Origin: Haliovirga abyssi
Lineage (GTDB): Bacteria > Fusobacteriota > Fusobacteriia > Fusobacteriales > Haliovirgaceae
DNA length: 64,000 nucleotides
Direction: 5' to 3'
Assembly: GCF_030295325.1 (NCBI RefSeq)
Contig: NZ_AP027059.1
Span: 1,670,637 to 1,734,636, forward strand
The position numbers and the translations under genes were made by a program. The notes under the pieces were generated by a model. That model did not search any database. It was not told where the DNA came from and worked only from the letters and a program-made list of their open reading frames with translations. Shown in pieces: positions 9,604 through 18,618 of this stretch (its first letter is position 1; each line of letters begins with the position of its first letter).

Positions 9604-10281
9604 TTATATTTTCATATTTTCCAATTTTTCAATATCTAAAATTATTATTTTTTTATCTTGTATATCTAATATACCTTCTCTTTTTAATTTACCTATCATT
9701 CTTGTAACTGTCTCTCTTGTTACACCTAGCATATTTGCCAAATCTTTATGAGTCAAATTTATATTTAATTTTATAGTTCCTTTATGTACTACTCCATATT
9801 TTTCGCTTAATTCCTTTAAAGTTTCATTGAATCTAGCATATACATCTTTAAAAGTTAAAACTTCTACTTTTTTATTTAATATTCTTACTCTATCTGATAA
9901 CGTTCTTATAATATGCATTGTTACTGAAAAATTCTTTTTCAAAAAATCTAAAAATTCAGTTTTATAAATTGCATATAGTTCTATTTCTTCCATTGCTTCT
10001 ACTGTAGCAGATCTCATTTCACTATCTAAAAGAGCCATTTCTCCAAGAAAATCTCCTTCTGATAATATTGATAATATTTTTTCTCTACCGTCTTCGGATA
10101 ATTTTAATATTTTAACTTTTCCACTTTTAATAATATACATAGAGTCACCTTTATCACCTTCAAAAAATAAAATTTCACCTTTTTTTAAGGTTTTTGTATA
10201 TACAATTTTAGATAATCCAAGTAAATCCTCTTCTGACAAATCTTCTAATATTACCATATCTCTCAAAAATTCTAAATCCAC
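9604..10281 (-). CDS. Crp/Fnr-family transcription regulator
   Basis: A cyclic-nucleotide-binding-type beta barrel (residues ~10-125) is joined by a long helix to a C-terminal winged helix with HKDLANMLGVTRETVTRMI as recognition region. The phosphate-binding cassette reads GEMALLDSEMRSATV and keeps the Arg, so a nucleotide ligand is possible. There is no N-terminal cysteine set, so an FNR-type iron-sulfur cluster is unlikely. The GTG at 10281 is preferred, with GGGGGA seven bases upstream, giving 225 residues; a TTG at 10299 is the longer alternative. Its targets are unknown. Confidence 0.9.
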   Translation of the reverse strand: MDLEFLRDMVILEDLSEEDLLGLSKIVYTKTLKKGEILFFEGDKGDSMYIIKSGKVKILKLSEDGREKILSILSEGDFLGEMALLDSEMRSATVEAMEEIELYAIYKTEFLDFLKKNFSVTMHIIRTLSDRVRILNKKVEVLTFKDVYARFNETLKELSEKYGVVHKGTIKLNINLTHKDLANMLGVTRETVTRMIGKLKREGILDIQDKKIIILDIEKLENMKI

Positions 10282-10319
10282 TTTAAATTCCCCCACCAAT
10301 ATGTCTTCTTTTATCTAAA

Positions 10320-10385
10320 TTCAAAAAATCAGGCTTTATAACTCAACCACAAAAGGTAATTCCCTAAATATCTGTGAGTTAAACA
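10320..10385. other. Inverted repeat between bioF and the Crp/Fnr gene
   Basis: TAACTC-aa-CCACA and TGTGAGTTA can pair across about 21 nt in the short gap. It may end the bioF transcript, but a T-run is lacking. Confidence 0.3.
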
Positions 10386-10387
10386 TT

Positions 10388-11539
10388 TTATAAAATATTT
10401 TTCAAAATCGAAATAAGTTTATCTATATCATCTTTATCTATATTATAATTAATTGAAATTCTTAATCTAGCTGTCCCGCTTGGAACTGTTGGTTTTCTTA
10501 TAGCTGAAACAAATAAATTTTCTTCAAATAATTTCTGTGAAATCTCTAATGCTTTTTTTTCTTCTCCTATAATTATTGGAATTATTTGAGAACTACTATT
10601 TTGAGTATCCAATCCCAATTTTAATAATTCTTTCCTTAAATAGTCTGAATTTCTCAAAATTTTCTCTCTTCTTTTAGCCTCTTTTTTAATTATTTCCAAA
10701 GATTTTAATGCAGCTCCTATTGCAGAAGGTGCTATTGCAGTAGTAAATATAAAGCTACGACATCTATTCACCAAATATTCTATAATATCTTTTTTCCCAG
10801 TAATATATGCTCCTTGAGTTCCAAATGATTTCCCTAATGTTCCCATTGTTATATCTACTTTTCCCAAAACATTTTGTTCTTCCGCTAATCCAATCCCATT
10901 TTTACCAAATATTCCTGTACCGTGTGCTTCATCTATCATAAATAAAAAATCATATTTTTCTTTTAATTTTGCAATATCTTGTAAATTTGCTTTATCTCCA
11001 TCCATACTAAATATAGAATCTGTTATTACTAATGCCTTTTTATAGTTTTTCCTGTTTTTTATCAATTTATCTTCTAAATCATTTATATCATTATGCTTAT
11101 ATCTAATTAATTTAGATTTACTCAAAAAAATACCATCTATTATACTTGCGTGATTTAATTTATCTGAAAATATCACATCATTTTTATCCATTATAGTAGA
11201 TATAGAGCCTAAATTTGCATCATATCCACTATTAAATAAAAGTGTAGCTTCTGTATTTTTAAAATTCGATATTTCATTTTCTAATCTATTATACAGTTCA
11301 TTTGTTCCTGTTACAAGTCTTGATGCTCCGCTTCCAACACCATATTTTTTTATAGCTTCTATTGCGGCATCTTTTACTCTCTCATCATCTTTTAATCCTA
11401 AATAATTATTAGATGAAAAATCAATATATTTTTTGCCATTTATATAAATATATTTCCCATTACTATTACTTATCTTTTTTATCTCACGAAACAGATTCAA
11501 ATCTTTTATTTTCCTTAACTCTTCTTTGAAAAAATCCAT
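10388..11539 (-). CDS. bioF: 8-amino-7-oxononanoate synthase
   Basis: A 383-residue PLP-dependent alpha-oxoamine synthase. Seen motifs are SNNYLGL, GSGASRLVTGT, DEAHGTG near residue 203 and the PLP lysine region TLGKSFG near 236. This family also contains glycine C-acetyltransferase. Position one base after bioB makes BioF by far the better choice: it condenses pimeloyl thioester with alanine in biotin synthesis. No bioA, bioD or pimelate genes are seen in this window. Confidence 0.93.
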   Translation of the reverse strand: MDFFKEELRKIKDLNLFREIKKISNSNGKYIYINGKKYIDFSSNNYLGLKDDERVKDAAIEAIKKYGVGSGASRLVTGTNELYNRLENEISNFKNTEATLLFNSGYDANLGSISTIMDKNDVIFSDKLNHASIIDGIFLSKSKLIRYKHNDINDLEDKLIKNRKNYKKALVITDSIFSMDGDKANLQDIAKLKEKYDFLFMIDEAHGTGIFGKNGIGLAEEQNVLGKVDITMGTLGKSFGTQGAYITGKKDIIEYLVNRCRSFIFTTAIAPSAIGAALKSLEIIKKEAKRREKILRNSDYLRKELLKLGLDTQNSSSQIIPIIIGEEKKALEISQKLFEENLFVSAIRKPTVPSGTARLRISINYNIDKDDIDKLISILKNIL

Positions 11540-11540
11540 T

Positions 11541-12491
11541 TTAACTCCACATTTTTTTTAAATTTTTAATAAAATTTTCATCTTCTTCTACGCTTCTGCC
11601 TTTTAATGTTAAATATCCGCCTACTAAAAGACCATTTGCCCCACTCATAAATGCAAGTCCCATAAAATCTTTTAATATTGTTTCTCTTCCTGCAGCTATT
11701 TTTATTGTTTTATCTTTTAATATTATTCTGAAAATTGCTACTGTCTTTAATATTTCATCTACTGATAAAATCTCTCTATCTCCCATTGGAGTCCCTTTTA
11801 TTGGATTCAAAATATTTAATGGAATAGAATCAACCTCTAATTCTTTTAAAGTAAATGCCATATTTACTCTATCTTCATAACTTTCTCCCATTCCTATTAT
11901 TCCACCACTACAAACTTTTAATCCAGCTTTTTTAGCTGCTTTTATTGACTTTATTCTGTCCTCTACTGAATGTGTAGTTGCCACAATTTCTCCATATTTA
12001 TCTATTGAAGTTTGAATATTATTATGATATCTTGTAAGTCCTGCTTCTTTTAATTCTACAAACTCTTCATAATCTAATAACCCTATTGATGCACAAGGCT
12101 TTGTTTTATCTCTATTTTTTAATAAAAATTCTTTTATTTTTTCAAATTCTTTACTACCTTTTTTTATAGATTTTCCACTTGTAACTATTCCAAAATTTTC
12201 AGAATTTAGTTCATTTGCTCTTTTATATTCCACTTCTAATGTTTCTTCATCTTTAAATTCATAAGTTTTTAAATTGGTATTATAACGAGCTGATTGAGCA
12301 CAAAATTTACAATCTTCGCTACATTTCCCTGATTTAGCATTTGTAATTGTACAATGATGAATTTCATTCCCACAATATTTTTCTCTTATTTTATTAGAAA
12401 CTGTAAATAGTTCCATTAATTTTGAACCTTTTAAACTAAATAATTTTACTGCTTCTTCTTTTGTTATTTCATTATTAATATATTTATTCAT
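11541..12491 (-). CDS. bioB: Biotin synthase
   Basis: A 316-residue radical SAM enzyme that inserts sulfur into dethiobiotin. The CxxxCxxC motif appears in GKCSEDCKFCAQSARY; later family segments include CSGGIIGMGE, NILNPIKGTPM and AAGRETI. The ATG at 12491 follows GGAGTGTGAAA; an upstream GTG is rejected. It forms a two-gene operon with bioF and has a good promoter at 12523-12551. Confidence 0.97.
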   Translation of the reverse strand: MNKYINNEITKEEAVKLFSLKGSKLMELFTVSNKIREKYCGNEIHHCTITNAKSGKCSEDCKFCAQSARYNTNLKTYEFKDEETLEVEYKRANELNSENFGIVTSGKSIKKGSKEFEKIKEFLLKNRDKTKPCASIGLLDYEEFVELKEAGLTRYHNNIQTSIDKYGEIVATTHSVEDRIKSIKAAKKAGLKVCSGGIIGMGESYEDRVNMAFTLKELEVDSIPLNILNPIKGTPMGDREILSVDEILKTVAIFRIILKDKTIKIAAGRETILKDFMGLAFMSGANGLLVGGYLTLKGRSVEEDENFIKNLKKMWS

Positions 12492-12522
12492 TTTCACACT
12501 CCAAACTTTATCTTTTTACTTT

Positions 12523-12551
12523 ATTATGCAATATTTTATAAAAAAACTCAA
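12523..12551 (-). promoter_or_regulatory. Promoter of bioBF
   Basis: TTGAGT (12546-12551) and CATAAT (12523-12528) on the minus strand are 17 bp apart, ~32 nt upstream of the bioB ATG. Confidence 0.55.
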
Positions 12552-12565
12552 GTAATTTTTTTAAT

Positions 12566-12584
12566 TGGCATATAATGTATACCA
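12566..12584. promoter_or_regulatory. Palindrome just upstream of the bioBF promoter
   Basis: TGGCATA (12566-12572) and TATACCA (12578-12584) form an almost perfect 7-5-7 inverted repeat, 14 bp upstream of the -35 box. It could be an operator for a biotin-responsive regulator, but it does not look like the classical BirA box. Confidence 0.3.
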
Positions 12585-12714
12585 TAACAATATGATGCGG
12601 TACATTCAAACTAAAAAACTACTCATATGGTTTTCAATTATTGTAATTCAAAAACAAAATTTATGTTATAAAAGAATTTGAATTTAAATCAGGATTGAAA
12701 TTTTATTATTATTT

Positions 12715-13116
12715 CTAAACTGTAATTTTATTAAAAATTTCATCATTTAACAAAAATTCTTTCAGCTTATCTCTATTTTCAATTTCAGATAATATAGTAT
12801 AAAAATTTTCTTTAATATTAATAGATTCATCAATTGCTTTTCCTCCGCCAACTGCCACAATAGCTTGTGTTCCAGTTGGAATTTTTGAAACTAATTCAAA
12901 AATATCATCTATATTATTATTTTCTATTATTTTTTCATAAGTAACATTTATTTCCGAAGAGTCAAAAGAGATTGAAATTTTATCATATGTAAATTCTTTA
13001 ATCCCCTCTCCAAAAAATAGTGCTACTTTATAAAATCCTTCCTTTCTTAAATACTTTCCTATTTTATATAATGCATTTGGTTTTATTCTTAATATTCTTG
13101 GTATTGATATTCTCAT
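12715..13116 (-). pseudogene. Internally deleted iron-ADH / glycerol-1-phosphate dehydrogenase-like remnant
   Basis: The frame encodes 133 residues. The first ~95 look like the N-terminal nucleotide-binding part of an iron-containing alcohol dehydrogenase or glycerol-1-phosphate dehydrogenase (AraM/EgsA-like): RIKPNALYKIGKYLRK, ALFFGEG and AIVAVGGGKAID. Family members are about 350 residues, with metal ligands in the C-terminal half. Here the text jumps after GGGKAID to a tail (ENFYTILSEI...) that looks like the end of the protein, so ~220 residues containing the metal site are missing in frame. It is coupled to the HAD gene upstream. It is probably inactive, though the frame is intact and it may be made. 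Confidence 0.65.
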
Positions 13117-13134
13117 TTTTACACCTCTTATTTT

Positions 13135-13935
13135 TTATTTTTCTAATATTTCTAATTCCTTGTTTATCTTTTCTAAATTAACTTCACTTATGTTATTAAA
13201 AATATAGTTTGGTCTGTATGGAAATTTATTTAACATCTCTTTTGTGCTAACTCCTGATAACACAAGACAAGTTTTCATTCCAGCTTCTAATCCTCCTATT
13301 ATATCAGTATCCATTCTATCTCCTATCATTAATGTTTCTTCTGAATGCACCCCTAATTTCCTTTTAGCTAAAGTCATCATTATAGCATTTGGTTTCCCTA
13401 CTACAAATGGAGATTTCCCCGTAGCTCTTTCAATTGGGGCAAGTAATGCTCCACAAGCTGGTTCTATTCCATTTTCTATTGGGTCTATTACATCTGGATT
13501 AGTGGCTATAAATTTAGCTCCTTTATTTATTAACTCTACTGCTTTTTTTATCATTTCAAAATTATAACTTTTAGTTTTTCCTACTACTACATAATCAGGA
13601 TTATTTTCTGAAATAGAGAATCCAACTTTATATAATTCATTAATTAATCCTCCACCACCAATTACATAAGCTGTTCCGCCAGGTTTTTGTTCTGATAAAA
13701 ACATAGCTGTTGCCATTGCAGAAGTTATAAAATTCTTTTCTGTTAATCCTTTTATTCCTAATAGCTCTAATTTTCTAATCAAATCAATAGCAGTTTGTTC
13801 TGAATTATTAGTTAAAAATAAAAATTTTATATTATTTTTCAATAAATTTTCTACGCACTCTTTTGCACCTGGAATTAAATTTTTCCCTCTGTATATTACT
13901 CCATCCATATCTGATATTATATTTTTTATAGCCAT
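13135..13935 (-). CDS. NagD-type HAD-IIA phosphatase
   Basis: A 266-residue HAD hydrolase. Motif I is SDMDGVIYRG, motif II FLTNNSEQ, the cap carries GGGGLINEL, and motif IV is MIGDRMDTDI. This matches the NagD / 4-nitrophenylphosphatase-like HAD-IIA group, which dephosphorylates sugar or nucleotide phosphates. The substrate cannot be told from sequence. The downstream neighbour is a broken dehydrogenase of the glycerol-1-phosphate type, so the pair may once have worked on a glycerol or polyol phosphate. A promoter lies at 13974-14002. Confidence 0.88.
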   Translation of the reverse strand: MAIKNIISDMDGVIYRGKNLIPGAKECVENLLKNNIKFLFLTNNSEQTAIDLIRKLELLGIKGLTEKNFITSAMATAMFLSEQKPGGTAYVIGGGGLINELYKVGFSISENNPDYVVVGKTKSYNFEMIKKAVELINKGAKFIATNPDVIDPIENGIEPACGALLAPIERATGKSPFVVGKPNAIMMTLAKRKLGVHSEETLMIGDRMDTDIIGGLEAGMKTCLVLSGVSTKEMLNKFPYRPNYIFNNISEVNLEKINKELEILEK

Positions 13936-13973
13936 AAATATCTCCTCCGAATTTTTTTAGTTGTTTTAATTTA

Positions 13974-14002
13974 ATTATACATTGTTTTTTAATATTAAGC
14001 AA
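13974..14002 (-). promoter_or_regulatory. Promoter of the HAD phosphatase gene
   Basis: TTGCTT (13997-14002) and TATAAT (13974-13979) on the minus strand are 17 bp apart, ~39 nt upstream of the start codon. Confidence 0.55.
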
Positions 14003-14124
14003 TAATCGATTTTTTGTATAAAAAATTTTAGAAATTTCAATTGAATATTAAGCCTGCATTGCTTAATCCAAGTTTCACATTTACCACTAAAAAACTTTTG
14101 ATATAACTAAATATTTAAATAAAA

Positions 14125-14235
14125 AAATAAGCTACGCTTCATAATGTAAAGTATAAATGTTTTTCAAAATTTTTGGTTTCTGAAAAATTTCGCTTTGAAA
14201 AATTGCATATTTCAAAAAAACGGCGTAGCTTATTT
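14125..14235. repeat. 111-bp inverted-repeat element, copy 2
   Basis: It has the same 13-bp terminal inverted repeats as the copy at 701-811 (14125-14137 and 14223-14235), the same length, and a closely similar interior. Similarity between the copies continues to about 14270, where the IS3-type remnant begins. Confidence 0.6.
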
Positions 14236-14265
14236 TCTGAATAAATTTATAATTTCCTATTAAAT

Positions 14266-14406
14266 AAAAAAGGCTGCCCATATGATAATGCAGTTGTAGA
14301 AGTAACATTTAAAATTGTAAAAACAGAACTTACATTTAATAGAGTATTAAACTATAAAACACCAGCAGAATATAAAGAAAATATGTCCAAGAAAAAATTG
14401 TGTTGA
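14266..14406 (+). pseudogene. IS3-family transposase remnant
   Basis: A 47-codon plus-strand frame without a start reads KKGCPYDNAVVEVTFKIVKTE, the C-terminal catalytic segment (PYDNA...E...K.E) of IS3/IS150-type OrfB transposases. It then jumps to a NYKTPAEYKENM-like tail and a TGA. The N-terminal part and an internal piece are lost, and no IS ends are visible. It lies between the 111-bp element and the distal end of CRISPR array 1. Confidence 0.75.
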
Positions 14407-14438
14407 CAATCCAAACATAAGAAGCAATACGATTATTG

Positions 14439-16718
14439 ACTAAATTTCCAATATGGATGGATTAAAATTCATTGTATATAAATACTCCTGCTTGCCCATT
14501 TTCATTTACATTCCAATATGGCTAGATTAAAATTCTGCAAAATGCTTTAACTCCAACTCATTAGTAGTATTTACATTCCAATATGGCTAGATTAAAATAT
14601 GTCAGTAGATGAAACTTTTGTAAGTCCAGTTCCTTTATTTACATTCCAATATGGCTAGATTAAAATGTCTATAGTTGCAATTGTTGTATTTGTTTCTGTT
14701 ATTATTTACATTCCAATATGGCTAGATTAAAATTTGATTTATTTGTAAAATTAGGTTTAATGCAGAAGAATTTACATTCCAATATGGCTAGATTAAAATC
14801 AAGCTTATTATGTATATTATCTATTTCAGATATAACATTTACATTCCAATATGGCTAGATTAAAATTGCACTAAAATAATACTTGACTTACCCAATGTAA
14901 CTAATTTACATTCCAATATGGCTAGATTAAAATAAAACTTTAATCATTTAAAACACCCCCAAAAAATTTTATTTACATTCCAATATGGCTAGATTAAAAT
15001 AGAATTATCATCATCTACATCTGCTATACTAACATAATTTACATTCCAATATGGCTAGATTAAAATAAAAAGGTATTTAAAAATAAAAAAGAATTTGATA
15101 ATATTTACATTCCAATATGGCTAGATTAAAATAGCAACTCTTATATTAGAAGATAAAATTGTTAATTTATTTACATTCCAATATGGCTAGATTAAAATTT
15201 TTGTAGTTATTATATATAAAGCAATTGATTTATATTTACATTCCAATATGGCTAGATTAAAATTTTGTCTCTAAATTAATTGTGAAATCATCTAATGTAA
15301 TTTACATTCCAATATGGCTAGATTAAAATAGCTTTAATAATTCCATTTTCTTTTGATTCAATAAAATTTACATTCCAATATGGCTAGATTAAAATGATGT
15401 ATTAGTAAATGATATAGATTGGTCTGTGAGAGATTTACATTCCAATATGGCTAGATTAAAATGCTTGTTTTGTGCTCCCCATTCCTGTAGTATGTGCATA
15501 TTTACATTCCAATATGGCTAGATTAAAATATAAGTCCGAGAACTTGCCTCTAATTGATTTTTGATATTTACATTCCAATATGGCTAGATTAAAATTAAAA
15601 TTTTAGTCATCAACTCATAATCCGCATAAAGATTTACATTCCAATATGGCTAGATTAAAATTTAAATGACAGTGAAAATAACTAACTGGAAAGACCAGAT
15701 TTACATTCCAATATGGCTAGATTAAAATATTAATAAAAGAAACTAAAAAAAAAAATGAAAATATTTACATTCCAATATGGCTAGATTAAAATCCAGCTTT
15801 CATCTTTCCATCTGTATAATGTTGTCAAATTTACATTCCAATATGGCTAGATTAAAATTGTGTATGAGTATTTTTTTTATATTATGTTAAAAGATTTACA
15901 TTCCAATATGGCTAGATTAAAATGGCGACGTCATTAATGTTGGCTCAAATGCATTCATTATTTACATTCCAATATGGCTAGATTAAAATTCCTCAAGGAA
16001 AAAAAGCCACAGCTGAATATTAACATTTACATTCCAATATGGCTAGATTAAAATTGTAAATGGAAATTATACCCCACAAAATTGTAGAATTTACATTCCA
16101 ATATGGCTAGATTAAAATTTATTCCTTCCATTTTTATCACTCCTTTTGTTTGATTATTTACATTCCAATATGGCTAGATTAAAATTCAGCAAGAACCACT
16201 ACAATAGATGAGGTATTTTTAATTTACATTCCAATATGGCTAGATTAAAATCCCAACAACTCTTTTCATATAGCTTTTTACTCCCGCATTTACATTCCAA
16301 TATGGCTAGATTAAAATTTAACACCATTAATATATTCTGTTAAAGATTGCTCAATTTACATTCCAATATGGCTAGATTAAAATTTTTTTATATTTTATAA
16401 AAAGAGTAAAAACTCATAGATTTACATTCCAATATGGCTAGATTAAAATTTAAAGATGTGTATGATAAATATATTATATCTGAGTTATTTACATTCCAAT
16501 ATGGCTAGATTAAAATAGTTGCCAAACTTTTTTTCTCACTTTTTTTCATTGATGTTCCATTTACATTCCAATATGGCTAGATTAAAATTCTTAGAGGAGA
16601 ACCATTTAAAAAACAAATCCAAAATTTACATTCCAATATGGCTAGATTAAAATTTAGAATTAACAGGCGAGGAAAAAGAGTATGAAAAATTTACATTCCA
16701 ATATGGCTAGATTAAAAT
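14439..16718 (-). CRISPR. CRISPR array 1: 35 repeats, 34 spacers
   Basis: The 30-bp repeat on the plus strand starts ATTTACATTCC and ends GGCTAGATTAAAAT. 34 copies are essentially perfect and one degenerate copy is at the left end (14439-14468). Spacers are about 34-38 bp. Repeat decay on the left, the conserved leader and promoter on the right, and the GGAATGTAAAT 3' end on the minus strand (as in clostridial I-B repeats) all show transcription from right to left. No cas genes adjoin the leader; the III-B module ends next to it. The spacer at 15530-15565 is identical to one in array 2. Confidence 0.99.
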
Positions 16719-16905
16719 ACGTGCTCTTATTTTACCACTCAACCCCTTTAAAATCAAGCATAAAATTCTTATTTCTGTCGACCTCAACACTTTCACACCT
16801 TTTTACAACAAAAAATTTATTTATTTTCCAATGTACCAACAAAATCAATGTCTTGCAAAACTGTCGATGCCCAAGTTTTTTTCCTCTACTACAGGTCGAC
16901 AGTTT
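16719..16905 (-). promoter_or_regulatory. Leader of CRISPR array 1
   Basis: The ~190 bp next to the last repeat are highly similar to the leader of array 2 (29043-29229). Shared elements are ACGTGC at the repeat border, a promoter, a perfect inverted repeat CTGTCGACCT (16775-16784) / AGGTCGACAG (16893-16902), and a third CTGTCGAT block (16861-16868). Cas1-Cas2 integration and crRNA transcription would start here. Confidence 0.85.
16729..16757 (-). promoter_or_regulatory. Promoter of CRISPR array 1
   Basis: On the minus strand TTGATT (16752-16757) and TAAAAT (16729-16734) are 17 bp apart. The -10 box is only 10 bp from the first repeat, and box spacing is identical in the array 2 leader. Confidence 0.7.
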
Positions 16906-17062
16906 TTTTATTTAAAATTCAATTCTTAATAATATTATAGCATATGCCAATTTAATATTCAATGCTGTCAACATTAAATTAAGTGATTTTTATTTTATCT
17001 TCTTAATTTATGGCATTCCACAAAATTATAATATTATCATCTCTCTTAAACTAACAAATAAT
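16906..17062. other. AT-rich gap between leader 1 and the four-TM gene
   Basis: No coding frame, strong hairpin or repeat is visible apart from AT-rich text. Confidence 0.4.
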
Positions 17063-17815
17063 TTATTTTATTTTATATTTTTCTTTCATTATATTCCATT
17101 TTTCAATTAAAATAGGGTTTAATTCATTATAAATTTTACTATCTAAAAATAATTTATAATTTGAAATACTACATTCATATTCTATCCATAAATTTAAAAT
17201 TTGAGGTTCATATTTCCCTATTTCTTCTATTTTTAATTCATTAAATAACATTATAATTCTATTAAAAATATCTTCTGTATTTTTATTATAATTCCAAACA
17301 TTAATTGTTTTCATTATAAATATCTTCGACAAAAACAGCTGCAAGATTGGTAAAGCTATCTGTGAATTTGCGAACCCTAAAACAGAAAATCCTATTATTA
17401 TAATTCCAGGAATTATAGAATTATATAAAACTTTCTGCTTCATTTTTTCAGATATTTCTTTAGAAAAAAAAGTATTTTCAAATAAATTAACTATGGTTTT
17501 ATAAAGTCCTTCTTCTATTTCTTCATTATCATAATATCCTTCTGAATTTTCATAGTGAAGTTTACTTCCAAAAGAGTTATCTATAAAGTCTCTCCTTCTT
17601 ATTATTTCTCCTTTTTCTCTATAAAAATCAATTAAATACTTTAAAACTCCTAAAACAATTATAAACAAAATACTTAATATATTAACCAATATATCTAGTT
17701 TAAGAAATATAAAAATTATCGATAAAAAAATTATTAATATAAATATTTTATTATACCATCTATCTAAATATAAAGATTTCATAAAAAAATTTGTTTGTGG
17801 CGATGATTTTGCCAT
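17063..17815 (-). CDS. Four-TM membrane protein at the end of the Cmr operon; candidate effector
   Basis: A 250-residue protein with two hydrophobic hairpins: TM1-TM2 at about residues 23-64 and TM3-TM4 at about 130-168. They are separated by a charged cytoplasmic stretch with RRRDFIDNSFG; a soluble, acidic ~80-residue C-terminal part follows. I do not recognise it securely. The layout resembles S-4TM/SLATT-type pore-forming effectors linked to nucleotide-signalling defence systems; that is an analogy from topology. The ATG at 17815 follows AAGGAGGTAAAAAA, 20 nt after the cmr6 stop, so it is clearly the last gene of the III-B operon. It may be a second membrane effector or a partner of the CorA-like protein. 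Confidence 0.75.
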   Translation of the reverse strand: MAKSSPQTNFFMKSLYLDRWYNKIFILIIFLSIIFIFLKLDILVNILSILFIIVLGVLKYLIDFYREKGEIIRRRDFIDNSFGSKLHYENSEGYYDNEEIEEGLYKTIVNLFENTFFSKEISEKMKQKVLYNSIIPGIIIIGFSVLGFANSQIALPILQLFLSKIFIMKTINVWNYNKNTEDIFNRIIMLFNELKIEEIGKYEPQILNLWIEYECSISNYKLFLDSKIYNELNPILIEKWNIMKEKYKIK

Positions 17816-17835
17816 TTTTTTACCTCCTTGTTTCA

Positions 17836-18618
17836 TCATTCAAATTGCCCATATCCTACATTTGTTTTTGCTCCAATACCTAAGTCTAATAATATTTCTT
17901 CGAATAAAGATTTTTTTTCCTCTTCTCCCAAGATACCTTCTTTTAAATCAAATTTAAATTCAAAAACAGCTCCTGGAGCAACTTTTAAAAATCGCAAAGG
18001 TTTTGGAGCTTTTAATGGGTTATCTCCATGTGGACATAAATAATCATCTTCAAATATTTTATCTTTTACTTCTACTATTTCTGCATCATAAAAGATATCT
18101 CGATCTTTCATTGGTATTTTTTCTCCACCTTTTATACCTTCAAATATTTCTAATTCAATCTCTTTTAATTCTTCAAAAGAAAAATCCTTACTTAAAATCT
18201 CATTAATATACTCTCTTTTTCCCTCTCTTTTTTCCTCATCATCTTTTTCAGAAGGAAATACACTCCTTAATACACCTTTTATAGATGAACCTGGAATCAC
18301 AGGTAATCCTGTAGTATAATCAAAGAAAAAACCAAGTTTAAAATCTTCTTCCAATCCACTATCATGATTATATCCACTTCCAATTAAAAGACCTGGATAA
18401 GTTATTTTTAATTTAAAAGTTTCTAAGTCTTTAACTTCTTCTTTATTCGTTTCTGTATTTAATTTATGGCTTAAAATATTTTCAATAACTTTATCTTCTC
18501 CTTCTTTACCATCGTTTAACTTTTTAGCATTTCCTTTACAAATCTCTAATAATAATTTTTCCTTATTTTCATATAGCTTTTTATAAAATAGATATCCTAC
18601 ATTTCCCATTTCACTCAT
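17836..18618 (-). CDS. cmr6: Cmr6, type III-B RAMP subunit
   Basis: A 260-residue RAMP-fold protein of the Cmr complex backbone end. Family marks are the LLIGSGYNHD segment, the conserved TGLPVIPGSSIKGVLRS near residue 100, and the C-terminal glycine loop GIGAKTNVGYGQF. Start choice is ATG 18618, which overlaps the cmr5 stop as ATGAGTGA, with GGTGATAAAG just upstream. It is expected to cap the Cmr4/Cmr5 filament near Cmr1 and contact target RNA. Confidence 0.92.
   Translation of the reverse strand: MSEMGNVGYLFYKKLYENKEKLLLEICKGNAKKLNDGKEGEDKVIENILSHKLNTETNKEEVKDLETFKLKITYPGLLIGSGYNHDSGLEEDFKLGFFFDYTTGLPVIPGSSIKGVLRSVFPSEKDDEEKREGKREYINEILSKDFSFEELKEIELEIFEGIKGGEKIPMKDRDIFYDAEIVEVKDKIFEDDYLCPHGDNPLKAPKPLRFLKVAPGAVFEFKFDLKEGILGEEEKKSLFEEILLDLGIGAKTNVGYGQFE

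Larger units (their letters stand above)
13936..14438. other. Intergenic region with mobile-element debris
   Basis: It contains the HAD-gene promoter, the second 111-bp element and the IS3-type stub. Between 14003 and 14124 I see only AT-rich sequence. Confidence 0.55.

Noticed and set aside
10388-11539. Naming the PLP enzyme as glycine C-acetyltransferase (Kbl)
   Set aside because: It directly follows bioB with a one-base gap, and no threonine dehydrogenase gene adjoins.
16682-16915. A 77-codon plus-strand frame across the leader of array 1 and a similar one at 28961-29248
   Set aside because: Both cover the conserved leader, which has regulatory rather than coding conservation; starts lie in spacers.
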